Below are positions 7,543 to 16,281 of a stretch of 64,000 bases of DNA, piece after piece. Source of the DNA: Aquidulcibacter sp. (GTDB lineage: Bacteria; Pseudomonadota; Alphaproteobacteria; Caulobacterales; Aquidulcibacteraceae). Under the pieces are notes generated by a model. That model was not told where the DNA came from and searched no databases. It saw only the letters and a list, made by a program, of their open reading frames with translations. The translations under genes were made by a program, and so were the position numbers. The stretch covers positions 124,001 to 188,000 of the forward strand of contig JAPZTJ010000004.1 of assembly GCA_027532555.1 (NCBI GenBank), read 5' to 3'. The first letter of the stretch is position 1; the number at the start of each line of letters is the position of its first letter.

Positions 7543-9033
7543 TCACCGAACCGAACCTTTGTCGCCTAAGAGAGCGGGCAGGGTTCTCACCATGATCCAG
7601 AGGTCGAGCCAAAGGCTCGCATCGCGAATATAGGCGATATCATACGCAACCCGTTCGGCCACTTCTTCCGCACAATGAACTGGGCCACGAGAGCCGTGAA
7701 TGGCGGCCCATCCTGTCATGCCGGGCTTAATTCGGTGGCGGTGCGCATATTCAGCCACCAAAGCTTCGCTTTCTTGATCGCCAGTCCTCATGCCGATGGC
7801 ATGAGGGCGCGGCCCTACGAGCGACATGGTGCCAGTCAAGACATTAAATAATTGCGGCAGCTCATCTAACGACGTGGCGCGAATGAAGCGGCCAATCCTG
7901 GTCACGCGGGGGTCGTTCTGCGTCACTTGTTGGGCCGCGCAAGCGTCGGCTGTCTCCACCCGCATGGAGCGGAATTTCCAACAGTTGAACGCCTGATTGT
8001 TAAATCCGTGCCGCTTCTGGCGGAAGAAAACTGGACCCTTGCTGTCAAGCTTGATTGCCACCGCGATCAAGGCCATCACGGGCGCAGCGATTACAAGGAT
8101 GCACGTCCCAAACACAAGGTCTTGCACCCGCTTCCAGAAGGCACGTTTGGCATCTTCGGGTGCACCCGAAACATAGGCGACAGGGCGATTGCCGATGCGG
8201 CCGATCGTCGTCCCGTCGCTGTCAAACCCCTGCATATCAATGGCCAGCACCACCTTGTTCGGCATAGAGCGCAATTTGTTGACCAATTGCAGCACACGGC
8301 TTTGCGCCGTGCTGGAGACTGCCACAATAACCCGGTCTATACTGGGCAAATGCGGCCAGCTCATCAAATCATCGAGATCGCCCAACAATTTAACGCCGTT
8401 TGGCAGAGGTTTGGCCCGGTCCATTCGGTCGTCAAAGACGCCCAAGACGGCAATATCGCCCGACGCTTTGGCTTCCTCAATCAGCTTATGGGCTAGCGGC
8501 GTTGCCCCTACGATCACAACATTCAAGGAGAATAAGCCGGCTTTGATCATCGCCCCTAAAATGAGCGCAGAAAAAAAGTGCACCGAAACAATTATACAGC
8601 CAGCTAAGAGCGTCGCGATACCCGCTTCCCAGGCCCCAGCTTCCGCTGCGCGACCTGCGGCCAAAGCCACTAAGGCCCCGGCTCCTGCTGTCATAGGCAA
8701 AGCTAGCACCACCGCGCCGAGGGTTTTGACGCCGTGCGTCACCGCTGAGGGCTCAGCGTCAAAGCGATACAGATCATGCTCTCGCAAAATCCACCACAGA
8801 CCAATCCCGCCTATGGCCATAGGCAAACAAGCACTCAATGCGACCGTAAAGACATGATCGGCGGTCGTCACTTTCAAGACATAGGTCAGCACAAGAAGAA
8901 TGACCGCCACGTCGAGAATTTCGAGGGCGCGTCCAAAGCTTGAGCGATACCAACGCGCGCCACGTGCCGCTTTGCGCGCCAAGGTAGCGGGCTGATCGCC
9001 AGCAAGTTCTTGCGTGTATTCCATGCGTGTCAT
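7543..9033 (-). CDS. hfsE: Polyprenyl-phosphate sugar phosphotransferase (PssY/HfsE type)
   Basis: A 496-residue initiating transferase. Several membrane helices fill residues 30-170, then a Rossmann-like region (VIVGATPLAHKLIEEA), then a final membrane hairpin (VFGTCILVIAAPVMALIAV) and the C-terminal transferase domain. That domain shows KFRSM near residue 355, the ATSLDELPQLFNVLTG segment, SLVGPRPH and RHRIKPGMTGWA. It would load the first sugar phosphate onto undecaprenyl phosphate at the inner membrane. The start at 9033 is chosen because AGGAG lies about ten bases upstream; the frame extends to 9069 without a site. It is first in the hfsEFG operon. Confidence 0.9.
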   Translation of the reverse strand: MTRMEYTQELAGDQPATLARKAARGARWYRSSFGRALEILDVAVILLVLTYVLKVTTADHVFTVALSACLPMAIGGIGLWWILREHDLYRFDAEPSAVTHGVKTLGAVVLALPMTAGAGALVALAAGRAAEAGAWEAGIATLLAGCIIVSVHFFSALILGAMIKAGLFSLNVVIVGATPLAHKLIEEAKASGDIAVLGVFDDRMDRAKPLPNGVKLLGDLDDLMSWPHLPSIDRVIVAVSSTAQSRVLQLVNKLRSMPNKVVLAIDMQGFDSDGTTIGRIGNRPVAYVSGAPEDAKRAFWKRVQDLVFGTCILVIAAPVMALIAVAIKLDSKGPVFFRQKRHGFNNQAFNCWKFRSMRVETADACAAQQVTQNDPRVTRIGRFIRATSLDELPQLFNVLTGTMSLVGPRPHAIGMRTGDQESEALVAEYAHRHRIKPGMTGWAAIHGSRGPVHCAEEVAERVAYDIAYIRDASLWLDLWIMVRTLPALLGDKGSVR

Positions 9034-9209
9034 TGCCGAGAGGCTCCTTATAGCGATCCTTATCAGCATTGGGTAGACGCCCTATTAACGAAACCGCGCA
9101 GGATGCAGGTTGGAATCCCCAATTCCCGACCCCCAAATCCCCCTGTGCAGCTTCACTGACGTGATGCTCTTGCTCTGCCCCCTTTTGTCGGGCTATCAGA
9201 CGAATGTGC

Positions 9210-9300
9210 GGAGACGTGGCCGAGAGGCTGAAGGCACTCGTTTGCTAAATGAGCGTGCTCCAAAAGGGCACCGAGGGTTCGAATCCCTCCGTCTCCGCCA
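9210..9300 (+). tRNA. tRNA-Ser (anticodon GCT)
   Basis: A 91-nt cloverleaf with acceptor stem GGAGACG/CGTCTCC and encoded CCA. The anticodon loop TTGCTAA holds GCT (reads AGC/AGU). It has a long class II variable arm and a T-arm GGTTCGAATCC. Confidence 0.97.
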
Positions 9301-9331
9301 GTTTTACTCGAAATTTGATATCCGTCAGCCA

Positions 9332-10402
9332 TCATTTCCAATGGCGGTTCCTAACCCTGCGACCTTTTGCTGGTGACGACAGGGCCAGTTCCAGCGATAT
9401 GTTGCTCAGCTTGATCTCGACGCCAAGCCTGTTGGAAACGGCTTCCTGTTCCGCTGTGGAAAGTGCCGCGAACTTCCTGCAAAGGCCCTGCCAACAGGCT
9501 GCGCGATAGGCTGAGGTGGGAATTTCAAAGTGGCCGCCAAAACTCTCGAACCGAACGCGAGGTACGTGGTTCTTAACGGCCTCCAGATTGGCTTCAAGAT
9601 AGGGCAAATAATCCGCCCCGATGCAGCGGAGGAGCGGGTCGAGGTCGCTCGGTGGGTCTGTCACCCGATCGTAATTGGCAAGACAATCTGGCGTGGCGGC
9701 CCATAAGCGTGTGATCCAAGCCATAACATTGGGTGCCCGTTCGCGCATGATGGCTGCCGGGGTCGGGTCAGAGGAAAAGTGCCGAAACATCGAGCCGAAG
9801 AGGCCGAAATCAGCTTCGCACGGGCGATCTCCAAACAAATAGGGCCGTGCGGTGAAGGCCGGTTCCAGCATATCCAGTAACGACAGATAATGACGTTCTA
9901 TCGCGGGCCCATTTTCACGGGTCACGCCGTCGCTTTTCAAATACTCCCGCTTTTGGCGCTGCGTTATCCAAAAGCTTCGCAACCACAAGGGTGCCGGCAG
10001 GTCACGCAGCAGGGTTCGCGCGATCTGACGGCCCATTAGCCGCGAATCCTCCTCAAACGCCCAGCGATAGTAAAGCGCGGGGCGCCAGAGCCATTCATCA
10101 AAGGCATCTTCAAGCAAAAGGCTGAAGAAGTTCCCGGTGGCCGTTGTAGAGCTCAACTTAGGCTCAGCCCCTTGACCCTCGAAATGCGCTATGATCGTTG
10201 TGGTGTCGGTGAGCCAAGCCCCTTGCGGGGACAAGAGTTGCGGCATTTGCGCCACCCCGGTCTCGCGCGCGCATCTCTGGAAGTCGGCCATTTTCATTTC
10301 GACGAACTGAAACGCAATCCCCTTGGCGCGCAGATAGGCTTCGAGCTTGCCGGTGAAGTAGGACAGCTTTAGCCCGTATAGGGTGTAAGGCTTTGCCGTC
10401 AT
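9332..10402 (-). CDS. Glutathione S-transferase family protein
   Basis: A 356-residue protein with an N-terminal thioredoxin-fold segment (YTLYGLKLSYFTGKLEAYLRAKG), the cis-Pro region QMPQL near residue 55 followed by LTDTTTIIAHFEGQ, and an all-helical C-terminal half with YLFGDRPCEADFGLFG typical of GST C-domains. It is longer than usual GSTs (200-250), with about 100 extra residues at the C-terminus. The usual catalytic Ser/Cys near residue 14 reads S-Y-F-T-G-K. The substrate is unknown. It ends 32 bp after the tRNA-Ser and stands alone. Confidence 0.8.
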   Translation of the reverse strand: MTAKPYTLYGLKLSYFTGKLEAYLRAKGIAFQFVEMKMADFQRCARETGVAQMPQLLSPQGAWLTDTTTIIAHFEGQGAEPKLSSTTATGNFFSLLLEDAFDEWLWRPALYYRWAFEEDSRLMGRQIARTLLRDLPAPLWLRSFWITQRQKREYLKSDGVTRENGPAIERHYLSLLDMLEPAFTARPYLFGDRPCEADFGLFGSMFRHFSSDPTPAAIMRERAPNVMAWITRLWAATPDCLANYDRVTDPPSDLDPLLRCIGADYLPYLEANLEAVKNHVPRVRFESFGGHFEIPTSAYRAACWQGLCRKFAALSTAEQEAVSNRLGVEIKLSNISLELALSSPAKGRRVRNRHWK

Positions 10403-10632
10403 GCTGGCTCATTCCGTCTATTTAAGTGAGCGGAGCTTGCCACTTGATGGATTGGGAGCATAGGGGTGGTCCATGTTTCCGCCCGGACATTTGATTGCAG
10501 CATCAGAATCTCCCAGCCAAGAAAGCCGCTTCGACCGACTTTATGGCATTGGTAATGTCATTAGGTCAACGTTGGCCCGAGCTAGGACGTTGGAGGGATG
10601 TCCCTGCAATGTCGCCCTTAGATCTCTGTGCA

Positions 10633-10941
10633 CTATGCCGCAAACGTCAGCGGTTTTGCACGTGCGATGCGCTCCGCTTCTTTGGGGGAGTGGGTGGCTT
10701 CCCACAAATCCATGCGTCTTTGGGTGTTAAGCCAAAAGTCTGCACTATTGCCGAAAACACGCGCCAAGATTAGTGCCGTTGGTGCGGTCACGGCGCGGCG
10801 ACCGTTGCACAATTCATTCACATGCTTGCGTTGAACGCCCATGGCTTCGGCCAATGCGCCTTGGGTAAGACCTAGAGGGGCCATGAATTCTTCGACAAGA
10901 ATTTCGCCAACACTGGCCGGGCGACGTTTGGAAGTGATCAT
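10633..10941 (-). CDS. higA: HigA-family antitoxin
   Basis: A 102-residue HTH protein of the HigA/VapI type: RRPASVGEILVEEFMAPLGLTQGALAEAMGV, then RKHVNELCNGRRAVTAPTALIL, then FGNSADFWLNTQRRMDLW. The helix-turn-helix lies at about residues 25-62. It would neutralise the HigB toxin encoded 10 bp upstream and repress the pair's promoter. The toxin-first order is typical of higBA. The 230 bp downstream, up to the GST gene, show no further gene. Confidence 0.92.
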   Translation of the reverse strand: MITSKRRPASVGEILVEEFMAPLGLTQGALAEAMGVQRKHVNELCNGRRAVTAPTALILARVFGNSADFWLNTQRRMDLWEATHSPKEAERIARAKPLTFAA

Positions 10942-10951
10942 TGTGGTGTCC

Positions 10952-11248
10952 TCACTGGTAAGAATGATCGTCTAGATACAGGTCGCTTGCTTCCGCGCGC
11001 GCGCCATTCCATCGGAAGATCAAGCGCCACTGCTTGTTCACCCGGATTGAATGATAGCCTTCCAAATTGCCACGCAGCTTTTCAAAGTGGTTGCTGGGCG
11101 GAACCCTCAAATCCGCGTCGGTAGTCGCGTCGTCGATCATTTGCAATTTTCGAAACAAACGGCTGTCCAAATCTGAAGGGATGTAGCGTGAGCTCTGATC
11201 TTCTGCGAAGAAGTTCAATAGCCAACGATGCCGAAACCCGATGATCAA
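10952..11248 (-). CDS. higB: HigB-family toxin (RelE superfamily mRNA interferase)
   Basis: The family start is normally close to the motif seen here as IIGFRHRWLLNFF. I therefore choose TTG 11248 (preceded by AGGGG), giving 98 residues, over the longer frame from 11314. Further family features are SRLFRKLQMIDDATT, LRVPPSNHFEKLRGNLEGYHSIRVNKQWRLIFRW and the C-terminal DLYLDDHSY. HigB cuts mRNA on the ribosome; the His and Tyr/Arg residues of the C-terminal half are conserved here, so it looks intact. It is paired with higA immediately downstream. Confidence 0.9.
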   Translation of the reverse strand: MIIGFRHRWLLNFFAEDQSSRYIPSDLDSRLFRKLQMIDDATTDADLRVPPSNHFEKLRGNLEGYHSIRVNKQWRLIFRWNGARAEASDLYLDDHSYQ

Positions 11249-11499
11249 AAAGCCGCCCCTTTTAGGTTGTGGGTAAATGTACAACTCAATGGTACTATTG
11301 GCAAGTTCTTCCAAACTGCGCGCGGGCTGGATGCCCGCTCAACTGCATCACTATCCCGACCGTGCTTATCGCTTTGGTCCCTTGCGGAGCCACGGTGCAG
11401 TCAATTCTGACTGAACCCGACACAGCTGACCTCGCACCTCGGAACCCCCACCGGCCTTATGCGTTTGATTGGTTCTCCCACAGTGAAATGGAACCCGTC

Positions 11500-11859
11500 A
11501 TGCAAGAAGAAAACATCAACAAAATCGTGGAGCAACCCGATGCGATCCTGATCTCCAGTTCCAAGGTTGAAGGCGTGGGTGTCTACCGACCTTCGGGCGA
11601 CCGGATTGGGACGATCAAGCACATCATGATCAACAAGCGCACCGGCCAAGTGGCTTATGCGGTTATGAATTTCGGGGGATTCATGGGGCTGGGCGAGGAA
11701 GGGTATCCGATTGCCTGGGGCCTTTTGACCTTCCGAGAATTGCCAGATGGCTATGTCGTCAACCTAACCGATGAAGAACTGGCCAATGGGCCGGATCGCA
11801 CCTTCGATTTGACTGGTGCAGCAGACCAAAAATGGACCGACGGCGCGGTCAGCATTTAG
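11500..11859 (+). CDS. PRC-barrel domain protein
   Basis: A 119-residue protein with a PRC-barrel beta domain: VEGVGVYRPSGDRIGTIKHI, MINKRTGQVAYAVMNFGGF, then YPIAWGLLTF. PRC-barrels occur in RimM, in photosynthetic reaction centre H subunits and in many small stress-related alphaproteobacterial proteins. The start at ATG 11500 has GGA at a proper distance; ATG 11488 would add four residues, and the longer frame from 11269 has no support. It is soluble with no signal peptide. It is followed 9 bp later by a small membrane protein, perhaps co-transcribed. Confidence 0.8.
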   Translation: MQEENINKIVEQPDAILISSSKVEGVGVYRPSGDRIGTIKHIMINKRTGQVAYAVMNFGGFMGLGEEGYPIAWGLLTFRELPDGYVVNLTDEELANGPDRTFDLTGAADQKWTDGAVSI

Positions 11860-11868
11860 AAGACGATC

Positions 11869-12015
11869 ATGATTGAAGACCCCCCAATCGTAAAGACCGG
11901 CGATGAAGCGCGCCAAGGCGTTCGCGTCAAAGGCATGACAACGGTCCTAGCCGTGTCGTTAGCCGCGGCGATCGTATTAATTTCCATCATTGCGATGACA
12001 TCTGCGCGGAAATAG
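11869..12015 (+). CDS. Small single-pass membrane protein (48 residues)
   Basis: A short frame starting at ATG 11869 and ending at TAG 12015. It codes for a polar N-terminus (MIEDPPIVKTGDEARQG), a short Arg/Lys patch (VRVKG), and one membrane helix TVLAVSLAAAIVLISIIAM, ending in SARK. It begins nine bases after the PRC-barrel gene and is followed by a hairpin terminator, so the two probably form one transcript. The ribosome site is weak. Small proteins with this plan are common in the group; the function is unknown. Confidence 0.6.
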   Translation: MIEDPPIVKTGDEARQGVRVKGMTTVLAVSLAAAIVLISIIAMTSARK

Positions 12016-12025
12016 CCTGCCACAG

Positions 12026-12053
12026 CCTCCTGTCGCGCCTTTCTGGCAGGAGG
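12026..12053 (+). terminator. Hairpin after the PRC-barrel operon
   Basis: A seven-base perfect stem, CCTCCTG (12026-12032) with CAGGAGG (12047-12053). It lacks a clear T-run and lies between the small membrane protein and the riboswitch. Confidence 0.5.
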
Positions 12054-12095
12054 TCGCGCTTGGCAAAGCCAGCGCTTGCTGATAACTTCTAAGTT

Positions 12096-12293
12096 AGATG
12101 GTGCCTCAGGAAACTGGGGTGAAAAGGGAATGTTGTGCGAGGGTTAGCTCTCAAATCAGCAGCCGTGCCTGCGACCGTAAGCGGATAGCCGCGTTTCTCT
12201 TGGCCAATGCCAAGATGTGCCACTGGGCCCCCATTGGGTTCGGGAAGGCCGAAACAAAGCCGTGACCCGTAAGTCGGGAGACCTGCCATCGCC
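12096..12293 (+). promoter_or_regulatory. Cobalamin (B12) riboswitch controlling btuBFCD
   Basis: The expected conserved elements occur in order: GGTGCC near 12100, AGGGAA near 12127, GCCGTGCC near 12165, the GCCACTGGG segment near 12220, and the B12 box AGTCGGGAGACCTGCCA at 12272-12288. Cobalamin binding to such elements normally blocks expression of transport genes. The gene 145 bp downstream is a BtuB-like TonB receptor, which fits exactly. The upstream frame extension of btuB through this element is not translated. Confidence 0.96.
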
Positions 12294-12438
12294 GTCGTTC
12301 GTCCGTCCTGCCAGGGTCAGCGGGGAGGCCGGAGTTTACCTCCGATGCAACGACTGCAGGACGTGGGACGCGTGGTGCGTGCCCGCCACTCTTGCATGCA
12401 TGGAGGATTGGTCGTGGATCAACGGCCAACTAGTACCT

Positions 12439-14406
12439 ATGACACGCAGACTTTGCCGATTGGCAAAAACACTATTTGTGCCCGCAACCTTGGCACTCAC
12501 ACCTTTTGTTTTCGTAGCGTCAGCCGCTGGTCAAACCCCGACTTCGGGCCCCAAGGCGACGACAGCTGAAACCATCATTGTCACCGCAACGCGGACACCA
12601 ATGCGCGCCTCGCGAGTTGGTTCCTCGGTTACCGTCATCGACGCTCCAACGATAGCCCGCGCCCAGTCCATTCCCGTGATTGACCTGTTGCGCGACGTTC
12701 CAGGTGTTGCCTTCAGCCGCACAGGCGGGGTGGGTAGTTTGACTACGGTACGTATCCGGGGCGCAGAAAGCGATCAGACTGTGCTGCTGATCGACGGCGT
12801 AAAGCTGAATGATCCGTCCAGCCCCGGCGGCGGGTTTAACTTCGCCAATTTGTTGGTTGGCAATCTCGACCGAATTGAGGTCCTGCGCGGGCCACAATCT
12901 ACCCTGTATGGCAGCCAAGCCATGGGCGGGGTGGTGCAAATCATCACCCGTTCAGGCGACGTTCCTTTCGGAGCCTCTGTCACCCTAGAAGGTGGAAACT
13001 TGAATACAAAGCGGGCGCGGGGGTCGGTACGCGGGCAAGTGGGCGACCTTTCGTATGTTCTAGCCGCCGGACAGTTTGAAACCGACGGCGTGAGTTCGGC
13101 AGCTTCGGGCAAAGAACGCGATGGCTTTAGGAACACACTTGCGCAAAGCCGAGTCGATTATGCTTTGAATGATCAACTAAGCCTTGAAGCCCGGGTCTTT
13201 TGGTCGGACAGCGATGTCGGTATTGACGGCTTCCCCGCGCCGTCCTTTGCCTTAGCCGATACGCCTGAGAGGTCCAAGACCGAGGAATTGATCGTTTATG
13301 CTGGCGCTAATCTAACGCTGCTGGACGGTCGGTCGCGCACGCGCTTTGGCTTGAGTGAAACCCAGACGGATCGGATCAATCTCAATCCGACCCTTGCGGT
13401 CCAAAACACTTTCATTGGCACCGGTACCAATCGCCGGGCAGAGTTTCAATCGATCTTGGACGTGACCCCCCAGCTCCAACTCGTCGGTGGGGGGGAGTTT
13501 GAGCAATCGCGCCTGCGCACGGCCAGTCCGTCAGTGGCCAATCCCAATCCAACCCCGTTGCGGGCCAAAAGCGAGTTAAGTGCGCTCTATCTGCAGGGCC
13601 AAGCTTCACCCACCTCTTGGTTGACGGCGACCTTGGGCGTTCGCTGGACCGATCATGATAGCTTTGGCGAAGCCTTGAACACACGTGCAACCGTTGCTGC
13701 CTCTCTAAATGACGGCAACACGATCCTTCGCGCCGCACTCGCGGATGGCTTTAAGTCCCCGACGCCGTTTCAGCTCTTCTCCAGCTTTGGAAACGCGAAA
13801 CTGCAACCCGAAGAAGCAAGCTCTGCTGAAATCGGGGTGGAACAGGCTTGGTTTTCGCGCCGCTTAATTGGATCGTTCACCTATTTCCAGCGCGACACCA
13901 TCAACCAGATCGACTTTGTCTCTTGCTTTGGCAATTCGGCGGCCATTTGCGTCGGTCGTCCGAGTGGCACTTATGACAATATTGCCCGCACCAAGGCCGA
14001 TGGCACTGAATTTACGCTGGAAGCAAAGCCTACGCGCCAACTAAGCCTGTCAGCTGGTTTTGCTACGTTGGACGCACGGAACAAAGTCCGCGGGTCTGCC
14101 AATTTCAATAAACTCTTGCCGCGCCGGGCCAAGGAGACTGGCTCAGCTACCATCGGCTATCTGTTTGACTCCGGGCTCGATGTCTCTGCCACCTATTCCC
14201 GCGTTGGCGACAGCTTTAACAATGCCGGCAACACGGTTGTGATCAGAGGCTATGACCTGGTGACCTTACGGGCCAGCCAGAAGATCAATCCGCATTGGAC
14301 TGTCTTTGCTCGTGTCCAAAATGCAGACGATGAGATTTATGAGACCATCACCGGCTATGGCTCGCCACGGCGTGAGACATTGGTGGGACTCCGTGCGAGC
14401 TTCTAA
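12439..14406 (+). CDS. btuB: TonB-dependent vitamin B12 receptor
   Basis: A 655-residue outer-membrane receptor. A signal peptide (about residues 1-34, ending SAAG) is followed by a TonB box-like ETIIVTATRTP. A plug domain spans about 45-150 (TTVRIRGAESDQTVLLIDG, then VLRGPQSTLYGSQAMGGVVQI), and a 22-strand-type barrel ends in the terminal Phe of GLRASF. The ATG at 12439 gives a good signal peptide, although no strong ribosome site is seen; earlier in-frame codons lie within the riboswitch region. The B12 riboswitch and BtuF/C/D neighbours support cobalamin as ligand. It overlaps btuF by 14 bases. Confidence 0.92.
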   Translation: MTRRLCRLAKTLFVPATLALTPFVFVASAAGQTPTSGPKATTAETIIVTATRTPMRASRVGSSVTVIDAPTIARAQSIPVIDLLRDVPGVAFSRTGGVGSLTTVRIRGAESDQTVLLIDGVKLNDPSSPGGGFNFANLLVGNLDRIEVLRGPQSTLYGSQAMGGVVQIITRSGDVPFGASVTLEGGNLNTKRARGSVRGQVGDLSYVLAAGQFETDGVSSAASGKERDGFRNTLAQSRVDYALNDQLSLEARVFWSDSDVGIDGFPAPSFALADTPERSKTEELIVYAGANLTLLDGRSRTRFGLSETQTDRINLNPTLAVQNTFIGTGTNRRAEFQSILDVTPQLQLVGGGEFEQSRLRTASPSVANPNPTPLRAKSELSALYLQGQASPTSWLTATLGVRWTDHDSFGEALNTRATVAASLNDGNTILRAALADGFKSPTPFQLFSSFGNAKLQPEEASSAEIGVEQAWFSRRLIGSFTYFQRDTINQIDFVSCFGNSAAICVGRPSGTYDNIARTKADGTEFTLEAKPTRQLSLSAGFATLDARNKVRGSANFNKLLPRRAKETGSATIGYLFDSGLDVSATYSRVGDSFNNAGNTVVIRGYDLVTLRASQKINPHWTVFARVQNADDEIYETITGYGSPRRETLVGLRASF

Positions 14407-15277
14407 GCTTGTCCTTTGTGTGTGCTTAACGGCTGTGGCGGGGTGTTCCTCGCCGCAACCAACAAAGTCCGTGCGTGCCAATGATCAAGGAGAAACGCCG
14501 CTGCGGGTGGTCTCCCTTGATTTTTGTGCGGATCAATTTGTGATCAAGCTAGCAAACAGGGACGATATCGTTGCGGTTTCCCCAGATGCGACCCGTGACT
14601 TTTCCTTCGTGCGCGCAGAAGCCATGGGCTTGGATCAAGTTCGGCCCGACGCTGAAACGATCCTAGCCCTTAAGCCCGACGTGGTTGTGCGTTCCTATGG
14701 TGGCGGGCCGCAAATGGTTCCATTTCTGGAGCGGGCGGGTATCAAAATCCATCAAATTGGCTGGGGCGAGGATTTTGCCGACGTACGCACGAATGTGCGC
14801 GCTGCAGCAGCAGCATTAGGCCAGCCAGCACGCGGGGAAGCTGTGGTCGCCGACTTTGATAGTCGGCTGGCGAGCCTAAAGCGAGCACCGCAGGTCCCTG
14901 CGCTTTATGTGACATCAGGCGGGGTAACGACCGGGCCAGGCTCGCTGGTTGATCGCATGATGAGCCAAGCCGGGCTCGTCAATTTCCAGACGCAAAAGGG
15001 CTGGAATCCGCTGCCCTTAGAACGCTTAGCGACGGAGCGTCCGGCAATGGTGGTGACGGCCTTCTTTACAGCGCAAAGCCCGCACCAGGATTATTGGAGC
15101 CAAGCGCGCCATCCAATAGTACGACAGATGCTAGCAGATTTGCCGGTTGCGCGCCTTGATGGCGGTGCAACGGCATGTAGTGGGTGGTTTATGATAGACG
15201 CGATAGAGGCGATGGCTGCTACGGGCCGCAGCATTTCTGCCAAGGCTGGCCCTCTGCCTCAGGACTTACAGCCATGA
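14393..15277 (+). CDS. btuF: Periplasmic B12-binding protein
   Basis: A 294-residue class III substrate-binding protein. Starting from GTG 14393 (preceded by TGGGA), the first residues form a lipoprotein signal ending AVAGC. The binding-protein motifs are LRVVSLDFCADQFVIKLA, LALKPDVVV and the long helix-linked C-lobe (LVDRMMSQAGLVN). It would pass cobalamin from BtuB to the BtuCD transporter. An ATG at 14357 could add 12 residues but spoils the signal. The end overlaps btuC as ATGA. Confidence 0.9.
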   Translation: MRASKLVLCVCLTAVAGCSSPQPTKSVRANDQGETPLRVVSLDFCADQFVIKLANRDDIVAVSPDATRDFSFVRAEAMGLDQVRPDAETILALKPDVVVRSYGGGPQMVPFLERAGIKIHQIGWGEDFADVRTNVRAAAAALGQPARGEAVVADFDSRLASLKRAPQVPALYVTSGGVTTGPGSLVDRMMSQAGLVNFQTQKGWNPLPLERLATERPAMVVTAFFTAQSPHQDYWSQARHPIVRQMLADLPVARLDGGATACSGWFMIDAIEAMAATGRSISAKAGPLPQDLQP

Positions 15278-16281
15278 AGGTTCAAGACCATAGCCGAGCT
15301 CTAATCCTAGCATTGGTGCTTTTGAGCGCGCTGGCAATTGCGGCTTCCTGCTTGATTGGTGTCACGCCTTTACCATTGGGGAGGCTTATGGCCACTTTGG
15401 TGGGGTTGGGTGACCCGCAAGCAGAACTCATCGTCTGGGACATTCGCTTACCGCGCGCCTTGGCGGCCTTTGTGGTCGGTATGGCCTTGGCAGGCAGTGG
15501 GGCAGCGCTTCAAGGTCTGTTACGCAACCCGCTGGCTGAACCCGGTGTCCTTGGGGTTTCGGCCATGGCAAGCCTATTTGCCACCATTACGATTTACTGG
15601 GGCTTTGTTCAGCTTTCGCCTCGGATGTTACCCTTGGCGTCCATCGCAGGGGCTTTGCTGGCTACCGGGCTCCTCGCGCTGATCGCATCGCGGGTGCAGT
15701 CAGTTGTGACCTTGGTGCTGGTTGGGGTGGGCATTTCAAGCCTTGCAGGGGCCTTTATGTCGCTTCTGCTCAATCTCGCACCAAACCCTTTCACTTTGTC
15801 GGATATGATGAATTGGATGATGGGTTCAGTCGCCAATCGCTCGCTGGAGGACCTAGTGCTTGCATCCCCCTTTTTCGTAGCAGGGGTGATCGCGATTGGT
15901 CTAGCCGCTCCGGGCCTGCGGGCTTTGACACTCGGCGAAGAGGCGGCCAGCGCCGTGGGTCTTGATGTGGGTCGTTCGCGCATCTGGGTCGTGCTTGGAA
16001 CCGGATTGTTGACGGGGGCTGCGGTCTCCGTGGCAGGGGCGGTAGGGTTTGTCGGCATTATCGCACCCCACCTTGTGCGGCCTTTGGTAGGGTATGATCC
16101 CACGCGGACCCTCGTGCCCGCAGCCCTGCTAGGAGGCCTCGTACTGGTTGTCGCAGATTTGATCGCGAGGCTTGCACCCACCGGGCAAGAGCTAAAGCTC
16201 GGCGTTGTCGCCGCTCTGATCGGCGCGCCCATCTTCATTTGGATTGCCGTACGTCGTCGCATGCTGGAGGCGGACCAATGA
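15274..16281 (+). CDS. btuC: B12 ABC transporter permease (FecCD family)
   Basis: A 335-residue permease with about ten membrane helices. Family marks are DIRLPRALAAFVVGMALAGS, LRNPLAEPGVLGVSA, the coupling region GEEAASAVGLDVGRSR, and AVGFVGIIAPHLVRPLVG. It forms the inner-membrane channel with BtuD. The start at 15274 overlaps the btuF stop, and the end overlaps btuD, both by ATGA, so translation of the operon is coupled. Confidence 0.93.
   Translation: MKVQDHSRALILALVLLSALAIAASCLIGVTPLPLGRLMATLVGLGDPQAELIVWDIRLPRALAAFVVGMALAGSGAALQGLLRNPLAEPGVLGVSAMASLFATITIYWGFVQLSPRMLPLASIAGALLATGLLALIASRVQSVVTLVLVGVGISSLAGAFMSLLLNLAPNPFTLSDMMNWMMGSVANRSLEDLVLASPFFVAGVIAIGLAAPGLRALTLGEEAASAVGLDVGRSRIWVVLGTGLLTGAAVSVAGAVGFVGIIAPHLVRPLVGYDPTRTLVPAALLGGLVLVVADLIARLAPTGQELKLGVVAALIGAPIFIWIAVRRRMLEADQ

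Noticed and set aside
10473..10834. Overlapping plus-strand frames near the higA end
   Set aside because: They lie mostly opposite higA, and their sequences resemble reverse-frame noise.
12217..12438. N-terminal extension of the btuB frame
   Set aside because: It overlaps the cobalamin riboswitch, so it is untranslated leader; a signal peptide starts only at 12439.
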